A DNA stretch of 35,117 nt. Source: a virus. Shown here in pieces: positions 7,558 through 14,044 of the stretch. The position numbers and the translations under genes were made by a program. The DNA is taken from the IMG/VR virus record IMGVR_UViG_3300007734_000619, positions 1 to 35,117 of that record; one strand, written 5' to 3'. Position 1 is the stretch's first letter; each line of letters opens with the position of its first letter. The notes below the pieces were generated by a model. It ran no database searches, was not told the DNA's origin, and saw only the letters and a list, made by a program, of their open reading frames with translations.

Positions 7558-8057
7558 CAGCTAAACCAGCGCGACGCTAGGCCGCGCCCGTATTCGCGCT
7601 TGAAGCTGGCGCGCATGTAGTCGCCCGCACGCAGTCCCTTGTAGCGCTGGACGGTTTCGCCGGTTTCGGTATTGTGATGCAAAGTAGGCGCCGGCATGCA
7701 CTGCGTGCGCTTCCAATTCCAGAGCACGGACGCCATGACAGCGCAAACAGCGCGCCGGTATTCCGTTGGAAAGTACTGCCCGGTGCAGTAGTCGATACTG
7801 ATAGCGCCATCGTCACGCGTGACGATCGTCAAGCGCCCGCTGTATGCGCCCCGGCTGGCCGTCAGGATATCATCGGCGCTGATTGAATCGCGCAGCTCCA
7901 CGTCGCGAATAAGCCGGCGCGCGTCGTGGCGGTCCTTGGTAATCGCGCGCTGTTCCGCGCGGTAGCTTTTGACGTTGCCATAATTGCCGAATTCAAGCCC
8001 GGCGCGCTGGCCGATGAATGCGTACAGCGCCGTAATAATCTGCTGTTTTTTGTCCAT
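7557..8057 (-). CDS. Conserved phage hypothetical protein (166 aa)
   Basis: Starts MDKKQQIITALYAFIGQRAG. It has the look of a well-conserved environmental phage protein, with blocks FGNYGNV, SADDILTASRGAYSGRL, DYCTGQYFPTEYRRAVCAV and a C-terminal YGRGLASRWF. Function is unknown. The start at 8057 has AAAGGG upstream and a CTAACCTAA element at 8073-8081. It lies downstream of the clamp-like gene in the same early block, and a GC-rich inverted repeat (8110-8127) separates them. Confidence 0.75.
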   Translation of the reverse strand: MDKKQQIITALYAFIGQRAGLEFGNYGNVKSYRAEQRAITKDRHDARRLIRDVELRDSISADDILTASRGAYSGRLTIVTRDDGAISIDYCTGQYFPTEYRRAVCAVMASVLWNWKRTQCMPAPTLHHNTETGETVQRYKGLRAGDYMRASFKREYGRGLASRWFS

Positions 8058-8109
8058 AATTTACCCTTTCGATTAGGTTAGTGTATCGACGCAGTGCGCG
8101 CCCCATAAC

Positions 8110-8127
8110 GCCCGGCAAGCCGGGCGC
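8110..8127 (-). repeat. GC-rich inverted repeat between clamp gene and next gene
   Basis: Arms CGCCCGGC and GCCGGGCG flank AA (8110-8127). It lies between the clamp-like stop (8141) and the 166-aa gene start (8057). No T-run follows on the minus strand, so it is more likely an attenuating or mRNA-stabilising hairpin than a terminator. Confidence 0.5.
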
Positions 8128-8140
8128 TATAAGTCGGGCG

Positions 8141-8833
8141 CTAAGCCGCTACAGCGCCGGCTACCGGTTCGGCTACCGGTTCGGCTACTGGCGCCGGCAG
8201 CGGTTCGGCTACTGGCGCCGGCAAGGCTTCGCGTGCCCAGGCTATCAGCGCCGGATCGGCGACCGTGTTACGGATCGGCATTATCACGGCAAACGCTTCG
8301 CTAGAAAATACGGCGATGCCTGAACCGTCGCCACCCTGTTTAAAATCAAAATGCCCTAGTTTATTGGTGTTCATATCAATGGCCGCTTTGCTGCAACGCA
8401 CCAAGTATTCGGGCTGATAAAAGGCCGGCGCGCCGTTAACGTCGGTCGGGACTACGCGCGCATAGTCCGGGAATTTACCGTCAATCAGCCTGAAAACGCA
8501 GATATTGCCCGCCCAGGCCGCGCGATGCTCGCCCGCTGGATCATCAGCAGTAGTAATGACGACGGGCGTATCGTTCGCTGATTTATAGGGCGCTTTCCAT
8601 GCCAGGATAGCCTTTACAGTGTCTGCCGGCATGATGCCTGTAAACGTGCCCGCGTTGTCGCCTTTTGCATCGTCGCGGCTTGCGAATAGCGTGTGGCCAT
8701 CGGTAGCAATAACGCGTGTTTGCATCGGATTAGACTCGATCAATAGGCCGTTAAGATAGTACCTGATATCCTGGACCGCCATAAAGCGCGCTGCAGCTTT
8801 CAGCTTGTTGCGGTATACGTTGATTGTTGCCAT
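8141..8833 (-). CDS. DNA sliding clamp-like protein (two-domain beta clamp, DnaN homologue)
   Basis: 230 residues. QDIRYYLNGLLIES (res 21-34), ATDGHTLFASR (43-53) and RLIDGKFPDYARVVP (115-129) correspond to bacterial DnaN domain 2 (QDVRYYLNGMLFE, ATDGHRLAV, LVDGRFPDYRRVLP in E. coli). AVIMPIRN (182-189) corresponds to the domain 3 end (VVMPMR). The DnaN domain 1 equivalent is missing: the protein begins where domain 2 begins. Residues 204-230 form a Pro/Ala/Glu-Val tail made of short repeats. Most likely it encircles or binds DNA as a processivity factor. Two domains per subunit would require a trimer for a six-domain ring. A TTTAGTTTAG variant of the block's leader motif and AAAGG precede the ATG. 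Confidence 0.82.
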   Translation of the reverse strand: MATINVYRNKLKAAARFMAVQDIRYYLNGLLIESNPMQTRVIATDGHTLFASRDDAKGDNAGTFTGIMPADTVKAILAWKAPYKSANDTPVVITTADDPAGEHRAAWAGNICVFRLIDGKFPDYARVVPTDVNGAPAFYQPEYLVRCSKAAIDMNTNKLGHFDFKQGGDGSGIAVFSSEAFAVIMPIRNTVADPALIAWAREALPAPVAEPLPAPVAEPVAEPVAGAVAA

Positions 8834-8910
8834 GATGATTTTACCTTTAGTTTAGTTTACTAACACGCCCGCGCGGAATTGCGCTGGCGTGGATGTTGCA
8901 AGGCATTAGA

Positions 8911-9090
8911 TTACAGCTGCGGAACGGAAAAATGCGGTATGTAATCCTGCGAAACAGGATCGCGCTGGCGTATTGCCAGCTGGAATTTTTCTTGTTGCGC
9001 ATTGGTATTGCCCGGCGCGCGCACGAATTCGTGCAATTGCGCGGTGTTATACGATGGGTATAAACGTTTAGATTTGTGGGCGCCATCCAT
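8911..9090 (-). CDS. Small conserved phage protein (59 aa), first gene of the early minus block
   Basis: Starts MDGAHKSKRLYPSYNTAQLH and ends PHFSVPQL. A YPSY-TAQL-EFV segment and a C-terminal VPQL are seen in other small phage proteins of unknown function. I chose this frame (start 9090, AAAAGG upstream) over an overlapping 79-aa frame at 8847-9086, whose composition (many Arg/Ser/Cys, no domain-like pattern) looks like a shadow. The leader has a doubled CTAACC element at 9106-9117 and a promoter candidate at 9137-9165. Confidence 0.7.
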   Translation of the reverse strand: MDGAHKSKRLYPSYNTAQLHEFVRAPGNTNAQQEKFQLAIRQRDPVSQDYIPHFSVPQL

Positions 9091-9136
9091 GATGTTTGCC
9101 TTTTCAGGTTAGGTTAGATTTTCGTGCAGCGAAGTC

Positions 9137-9165
9137 ATTACATCATACTGTTTCACTGTTTGCAA
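9137..9165 (-). promoter_or_regulatory. Candidate promoter of the early minus block
   Basis: On the minus strand, TTGCAA (9165-9160) and TGTAAT (9142-9137) are 17 bp apart. The -10 matches five of six consensus bases and the -35 four of six. It directs transcription toward the start at 9090. Confidence 0.5.
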
Positions 9166-9186
9166 GCTTTTTACATGCAAACACTG
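9154..9186. promoter_or_regulatory. Operator-like dyad overlapping the -35 box
   Basis: Arms CACTGTTTGCA (9154-9164) and TGCAAACACTG (9176-9186) are inverted with one mismatch in eleven. Their centres are 22 bp apart, two helical turns. One arm covers the -35 hexamer at 9160-9165, so a dimeric repressor bound here would block the early promoter. Confidence 0.45.
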
Positions 9187-9189
9187 AAA

Positions 9190-9395
9190 ATATATGCCAT
9201 ATAGGCCATCGATAGGCCATCGCGCTTTCGCAGCGGTCATAGGGGGATTGGCCATATATGCCATATATCAAGAAAGTAGAAGTCCTATTTTAAAATATTA
9301 TATATATATATAGTACAGGGCATGCGCGCCACATCGGCGCTGCGTGCGCTGGCGCGGCTCGACTTAAATTGCCGTGATATATGGCATATATGGCC
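9190..9395. repeat. AT-rich region with three ATATATGCCATATA elements; candidate origin or control region
   Basis: The core ATATATGCCATATA occurs at 9190-9203 and within a 21-bp element at 9250-9270. That 21-bp element is repeated perfectly in inverted orientation at 9375-9395. Between the inverted copies lies a run of almost pure A/T (about 9285-9313, containing TTTTAAAATATT and alternating TA). A direct repeat of TAGGCCATCG follows the first core. Symmetric elements around an easily melted core in a divergent gap suggest a replication origin, a regulator-binding region, or both. The assignment is inference. Confidence 0.55.
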
Positions 9396-9425
9396 TATAA
9401 CGCGATTGGCGTTACAATCGCGGGC

Positions 9426-9626
9426 ATGAAGGGCAGACCATGCAAAATTGATACGATAGCCTTTCGGCGCCCGCTGACGCCAGTAGCGCGCGCGGTATTG
9501 TTAGCAGCTGGCGCGGGCGATCTCTCGCAAGGCTGGAATGAGATTCTAGCGATCTACCAGCACTTGCACGCGCTAGGGTACCGCCCGGGCATGCGCCCGG
9601 AAAATATAGCGTTAGTGAAAAAATAG
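9426..9626 (+). CDS. Small protein, possible DNA-binding regulator (66 aa)
   Basis: Starts MKGRPCKIDTIAFRRPLTPV at 9426; an in-frame ATG at 9381 lies inside the inverted repeat and would add 15 residues. The start is uncertain because neither ATG has a good Shine-Dalgarno. The KGRPCK head is reminiscent of an AT-hook core. The body (ARAVLLAAGAGDLSQGWNEI, then HALGYRPG) resembles short helical phage proteins that often have a ribbon-helix-helix flavour, but no family is assigned. It directly follows the AT-rich repeat region, so binding those repeats is a reasonable hypothesis. Confidence 0.55.
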   Translation: MKGRPCKIDTIAFRRPLTPVARAVLLAAGAGDLSQGWNEILAIYQHLHALGYRPGMRPENIALVKK

Positions 9627-9678
9627 GGCATAAAGGCCGCCGCCCACATACTTTTTAGTTATAAGGGTTAAAATTCAA

Positions 9679-10124
9679 TGGCCTGGTGGCGCTGGCCTGA
9701 TGGCCTGATGGCCTGATGGCCTGGTGGCCTGATGGCCTGATGGCCTGATGGCCTGGTGGCCTGATGGCCTGATGGCCTGATGGCCTGATGGCCTGATGGC
9801 CTGATGGCCTGATGGCCTGATGGCCTGATGGCCTGATGGCCTGATGGCCTGATGGCCTGATGGCCTGATGGCCTGATGGCCTGGTGGCCTGATGGCCTGA
9901 TGGCCTGATGGCCTGATGGCCTGGTGGCCTGGTGGCCTGATGGCCTGATGGCCTGATGGCCTGATGGCCTGGTGGCCTGGTGGCCTGATGGCCTGGTGGC
10001 CTGATGGCCTGGTGGCCTGATGGCCCGCTGGCCCGCTGGCCCGCTGGCTCGCTGGCCCGCTGGCCCGCTGGCTCGCTGGCCCGCTGGCTCGCTGGCCCGC
10101 TGGCTCGCTGGCCCGCTGGCTCGC
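9679..10124. repeat. Octanucleotide satellite, 54 perfect-length 8-bp units
   Basis: After a flanking unit (9679-9686) and a 6-bp unit TGGCGC (9687-9692), 54 consecutive 8-bp units run from 9693 to 10124 with no length change. Units 1-41 (to 10020) are TGGCCTGA (32) or TGGCCTGG (9). Units 42-54 are TGGCCCGC (8) or TGGCTCGC (5), with the last eight strictly alternating as 16-bp dimers. Eight is not a multiple of three, so the A-type units put a TGA in every plus frame. The minus strand is open in all three frames with an 8-residue period. It lies between the control region and the terminase genes. Confidence 0.97.
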
Positions 10125-10308
10125 TGAATGTTGCAGCGCAGCATAGGGGGGAGGGGGTATTGGCTGGCGCGTAAACTTTGCGGTGCCCCCTCCCCTCTGA
10201 AAAACGGAAAACGGGCAACCGGAAACTACTTGCAGACTGTGGAAAAAAGAGCAAGCAAGATACTTGCAACCGCGCAATAGCGATTTCGCTGGTGATGAGT
10301 TATATTCC
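10125..10308. other. Non-coding leader of the late operon with G-rich inverted repeat
   Basis: No gene is visible. GGGGAGGGGG (10148-10157) and CCCCCTCCCC (10186-10195) form a perfect 10-bp inverted repeat with a 28-nt loop. The two adjacent G-runs could also form a non-B structure. TACTTGCA occurs twice as a direct repeat further on. I find no convincing sigma70 promoter here, although the late operon must be transcribed through or from this region. Confidence 0.5.
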
Positions 10309-10710
10309 ATGGCAAATAAGGCATATATGGACAATCCACCGGTGATAGACGGTAGACCCAAGCGGTATCGAGCGCCGAAGGTGCTGCCGAAGACGGACTA
10401 CCAGCGTTTGAATGAGCTGAAGCAGATGCTGCTGGACAGCAGTGGTCGGCGCGTAGTGCAGAAGGTGGTAGACATTGCGATGGACGACGGGCATCCGAGC
10501 CAGATGGCCGCGCTGAAGTTGTGTATGGAGCGCACGCTGCCGGTCAGCTTGTTTGAGAAGGACAAGGGGCACCGTGGTGCTGTGACGATCAACATTACTG
10601 GTATCGGTGAAGTCACCGCCAGCGCGGTCATAGACGCAACACCGGAACCGGAAGATGTAGAAGAAGAAGCAGACACCGACACCAAAGCCAACACCAAGGA
10701 CGCGACCTGA
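10309..10710 (+). CDS. Putative terminase small subunit
   Basis: 133 residues from the ATG at 10309, with a weak GATGAG ribosome site. The body is a helical stretch (YQRLNELKQMLLDSSGRRVV, QKVVDIAMDDGHPSQMAALK) followed by a TLPVSLFEK turn and a short beta segment VTINITGIG. The tail is very acidic (EPEDVEEEADTDTK). This composition and its position immediately before the large terminase, with stop and start overlapping as TGATG, support a DNA-recognition subunit of the packaging motor. Annotation rests mainly on context. It would recognise the phage packaging site, possibly the satellite or leader just upstream. Confidence 0.65.
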   Translation: MANKAYMDNPPVIDGRPKRYRAPKVLPKTDYQRLNELKQMLLDSSGRRVVQKVVDIAMDDGHPSQMAALKLCMERTLPVSLFEKDKGHRGAVTINITGIGEVTASAVIDATPEPEDVEEEADTDTKANTKDAT

Positions 10711-11966
10711 TGGCCGACCTGAACTTCAGCCTGCTTCCCTGGCAGCAAGAGGTCTTCAAGGACACGACGCGGTTCAAGGTGATTGCGGCTGGCCGGCGTT
10801 GCGGCAAGTCAAGACTGGCGGCAACGACGTTGCTGATCGAGGCACTGCGCTGCCCGCAGGGATCCGCGGTGCTGTATGTCAGCCCGACCATGGGTCAGTC
10901 CAGGCAGATCATCTGGGATCTGCTGCTGGATCTGGGGCGGGAGGTGATCCAGTCTAGCCATGTAAACAATCTGGATATCACGCTGATAAATGGCGCGCGC
11001 ATCTACGTCAGGGGCGCCGACCGGCCGGACACGCTGCGCGGGGTGAGTTTGACCTATGCCGTGCTGGATGAAGTGGCCGATATCAAGTCGGAAGCGTGGG
11101 AGCAGGTCATTCGGGCCTCTTTATCAGACAAAAAAGGCCGCGCGATCTTCATTGGCACCCCAAAAGGGCGCAATTGGTTCTTCGATCTGTTCAATTTAGG
11201 TAAAAATGAGACAGATTCGGACTGGAAGAGCTGGCACTTCACGACCAAAGACAACCCGATGATTGACCCGGACGAGATCGAGAGCGCGAAGAAGACGCTT
11301 TCGAGCTTCTCGTTCAAGCAGGAATACATGGCGAGCTTTGACACCGCTGGCAGCGACGTGTTTAAAGAGGAGTGGCTGAAATATGGCGAGGAACCAGAAG
11401 TCGGCAGCTATTACATCGCGTGCGACCTTGCCGGGTTTGAAGAAGTTGCCAAGCAAGCGGCGAACTCGCGCAAAAGGCTTGATGAAACCGCCATCGCGGT
11501 GGTCAAGGTTGTGGATGATGGCAAGTGGTGGGTTAAAAAGATTGAGCACGGCCGTTGGGATATCAAGGAAACGGCCTCCAACATCCTGACCGCAATACGG
11601 GACTATCGTCCTCTGGCGGTCGGAATCGAGCGCGGGGCGTTAAAAAACGCTGTTTTGCCGTATTTGAGTGACTTAATGCGGAAAAACAATGTATATTCCC
11701 ATATTATTGACCTGACACATGGCAACCGCAAAAAGGCCGACCGGATCATATGGGCGTTACAAGGCCGTTTCGAGCATGGGCGGGTTATCCTCAACAGTGA
11801 TGAGGATTTTGATGAATTTGTGGATCAGTTGTTGATGTTTCCCGCGCAGGGCGTGCATGACGACCTGCCCGACGCGCTATCTTATATAGACCAGTTGGCG
11901 ATAACGTCGTATTTTGAAGATCAGGAAGACACCTGGTTGCCGATCGACGTAGTGTCGGGAGTCTAA
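10710..11966 (+). CDS. terL: Terminase large subunit
   Basis: 418 residues. The ATPase domain shows Walker A GRRCGKS (res 28-34), Walker B AVLDE (117-121) and motif III GTPKG (149-153). The C-terminal RNase H-like nuclease shows D239 (ACDLAG), E307 (GIERGA) and the HDDLPDAL block (383-390). It packages DNA into the procapsid through the portal and cuts concatemers. Its ATG overlaps the small subunit stop, and the portal gene starts 2 nt after its stop. Length and motif order are normal for short-tailed phages. Confidence 0.95.
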   Translation: MADLNFSLLPWQQEVFKDTTRFKVIAAGRRCGKSRLAATTLLIEALRCPQGSAVLYVSPTMGQSRQIIWDLLLDLGREVIQSSHVNNLDITLINGARIYVRGADRPDTLRGVSLTYAVLDEVADIKSEAWEQVIRASLSDKKGRAIFIGTPKGRNWFFDLFNLGKNETDSDWKSWHFTTKDNPMIDPDEIESAKKTLSSFSFKQEYMASFDTAGSDVFKEEWLKYGEEPEVGSYYIACDLAGFEEVAKQAANSRKRLDETAIAVVKVVDDGKWWVKKIEHGRWDIKETASNILTAIRDYRPLAVGIERGALKNAVLPYLSDLMRKNNVYSHIIDLTHGNRKKADRIIWALQGRFEHGRVILNSDEDFDEFVDQLLMFPAQGVHDDLPDALSYIDQLAITSYFEDQEDTWLPIDVVSGV

Positions 11967-11968
11967 AT

Positions 11969-14044
11969 ATGGCGTTTGAAAAAGACAGCGAAATCGGCGA
12001 CGAGAATGAAGTCGTCGGCGAGTATGAATACCAGCAACCGACCGAGCAGGATCGGGAGCTGACCTCATTCGTTATTGACCACTGCGACCGCTGGCGCACT
12101 TACCGCGACACGAACTTTCTGGCGTTGTGGGAGGAATACGAGCGCATGTTTCGCGGCCAGTGGGCGGCGCAGGACAAGATGCGCGACTCCGAACGCAGCC
12201 GCATTGTGACGCCGGCCGCGCAGCAGGCGGTAGAAACGCGCCACGCTGAGATCATGGAAGCGATATTCGGCCAGGGCGATTTCTTCGACATCCAGGATGA
12301 TCTGCGGGACGTGAACAACAACCCGTTGGATGTTGAGCTGTTGAAGGCGCAGCTCATGGAAGATTTCAAAGTTGATAAGATCCGCAAGTCTATCGACCAG
12401 ATCGAGCTGATGGCCGAGATTTACGGCACTGGCATTGGCGAGATTGCGGTGGTTACGGAAAAGGTGTTTGTGCCGGCCACGCAACCGATACCGGGTCAGA
12501 TGGGACAGGCGGCGATTGGGGTGCAGGAGAAGGAGCGCATCGGCGTCAGGATCATGCCGGTGAATCCAAAGAATTTCCTATTCGACCCGAACGGCACCAG
12601 CATCGATGACTGCATGGGTGTAGCGGTAGAGAAGTATATTTCCATCCACAAGATAGTCAAAGGGCAGGAAGAGGGCATCTACCGCAAGGTGGAATTGGGC
12701 ACGGACTCGGAAGATACCAAGCTAGAGCCGACGCAGGAGATTACGCAATACCGCGATGACAAGGTGCGCCTGCTGACCTACTACGGTCTGGTGCCGCGCG
12801 AACTGCTGATGAACAGCGACGACAATGCGGATATTGTTGACCTGTTTCCGGAGAGTTCGGCGCAGGACGAGTATTCCGATTTGGTGGAAGCAATCGTTGT
12901 CATTGCCAACGAAAGCGTGTTGCTGAAGGCTGAAGAAAGCCCGTACATGATGAAAGATCGTCCGATCATCTCGTATCAGGACGATACCGTGCCTAACCGC
13001 TTACTCGGGCGCGGCACGGTCGAAAAAGCCTACAACATGCAGAAGGCCATCGACGCGCAGGTGCGTAGCCATCTGGACTCACTGGCGCTGACGACCAGCC
13101 CGATGATTGCGATGGATGCCACGCGTCTGCCGCGCGGGGCGAAGTTTGAAGTCAAGCCGGGCAAGGCTATTCTGACCAACGGGGCGCCGAGCGAGATCCT
13201 GTATCCGTTCAAGTTCGGAAATACTGACGGCACCAATCTGACAACGGCCAAAGCGTTCGAGACGATGCTGTTGCAGGCGACCGGCACGTTGGATTCTCAG
13301 GGCATGGTCAGCCAGGGCAACCGCGATGGCGCCGGCATGTCGATGGCGGTGGCGACCATCATCAAGAAATACAAGCGCACGCTGGTAAACTTTCAGGAAG
13401 ACTTCCTGATCCCGTTCATCTACAAGGCGGCGTATCGGTATATGCAGTTTGACCCCGAGCGTTATCCGTCTGTGGACATGAAGTTCATTCCGACGGCGAC
13501 CTTGGGCATCATCGCGCGCGAATACGAGCAGCAGCAGTTTATTGGCTTGTTGCAGACATTGGGGCCGGAAACGCCCGTGCTGCCGATAATCCTGAAGGGC
13601 ATTTTGAGCAATTCCAGCTTGTCGAATCGCTACGAGCTGATCGCCAAACTGGATGAAATGTCGCAACCGAACCCGGAAGCGCAACAGATGCAACAGGTGC
13701 AGCAGCAATTGGCTATGCAGTCGGCACAAGCACAGATCGCGGTAAATACCACGCAGGCCGAGCAGAATCGTGCAGAGGCGCAGAAGTTGCTAACCGAAGT
13801 GCAATTGATGCCGAAGGAAACAGAAGCAAAAATCTTGGCTTCCGTGACCAAGAACCTGCCAAACGCTGACGACGCCAACAGCCGCGAGTTTGACAAGCGG
13901 GTAAAGATTGCGGAATTGATGCTTAAAGAAGCCGACATTAAGAACAAGAGCAAGATTGTAGAATTGCAAATGTCGAATGCTAAGGATAATGTCGCGGAAA
14001 TGGAAAACGAGTTTCTGACTAAACTTTCTGGAGCGCTGAGATAA
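11969..14044 (+). CDS. Portal (head-tail connector) protein
   Basis: 691 residues. The N-terminal part has the [14 protein letters not shown] and [19 protein letters not shown] pattern of large podovirus portals. The middle shows the [12 protein letters not shown] and [20 protein letters not shown] blocks. The C-terminal 120 residues are Gln/Ala-rich and coiled-coil-like (about res 570-630), as in barrel-forming portals. It forms the dodecameric ring through which the terminase pumps DNA. GGAG at 11958-11961 sets the start. The stop overlaps the fibre gene start (TAATG). Confidence 0.9.
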   Translation: MAFEKDSEIGDENEVVGEYEYQQPTEQDRELTSFVIDHCDRWRTYRDTNFLALWEEYERMFRGQWAAQDKMRDSERSRIVTPAAQQAVETRHAEIMEAIFGQGDFFDIQDDLRDVNNNPLDVELLKAQLMEDFKVDKIRKSIDQIELMAEIYGTGIGEIAVVTEKVFVPATQPIPGQMGQAAIGVQEKERIGVRIMPVNPKNFLFDPNGTSIDDCMGVAVEKYISIHKIVKGQEEGIYRKVELGTDSEDTKLEPTQEITQYRDDKVRLLTYYGLVPRELLMNSDDNADIVDLFPESSAQDEYSDLVEAIVVIANESVLLKAEESPYMMKDRPIISYQDDTVPNRLLGRGTVEKAYNMQKAIDAQVRSHLDSLALTTSPMIAMDATRLPRGAKFEVKPGKAILTNGAPSEILYPFKFGNTDGTNLTTAKAFETMLLQATGTLDSQGMVSQGNRDGAGMSMAVATIIKKYKRTLVNFQEDFLIPFIYKAAYRYMQFDPERYPSVDMKFIPTATLGIIAREYEQQQFIGLLQTLGPETPVLPIILKGILSNSSLSNRYELIAKLDEMSQPNPEAQQMQQVQQQLAMQSAQAQIAVNTTQAEQNRAEAQKLLTEVQLMPKETEAKILASVTKNLPNADDANSREFDKRVKIAELMLKEADIKNKSKIVELQMSNAKDNVAEMENEFLTKLSGALR

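Larger units (their letters stand above)
6779..9117 (-). repeat. CTAACC leader motif, five dispersed copies upstream of start codons
   Basis: Copies (plus-strand coordinates, read on minus) are 9106-9117 (CTAACCTAACCT), 8847-8860 (variant TAAACTAAACTAAA), 8073-8081 (CTAACCTAA), 6983-6996 (TTAACCTAACCTAA) and 6779-6788 (TTACCTAACC). Each begins 12-16 nt upstream of an ATG, immediately before the purine-rich ribosome site. The motif is confined to the early minus block as far as I can see. Confidence 0.6.

Noticed and set aside
8847-9086. 79-aa minus-strand frame
   Set aside because: Overlaps the 59-aa gene at 8911-9090, which has a better start site, leader motif and protein-like composition.
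9679-10124. CRISPR-like array
   Set aside because: Units are contiguous 8-mers without spacers, and no cas genes are present.
9655-10361. Three long minus-strand open frames encoding repeats such as GHQAIRPS and GQRASEPA
   Set aside because: They arise because an 8-bp repeat without a minus-strand stop is open in all three frames; the same peptide appears in each frame and no gene context supports them.
13079-13729. 216-aa minus-strand open frame under the portal gene
   Set aside because: Arg/Leu/His-rich antisense frame without start context; the plus-strand portal is clear.
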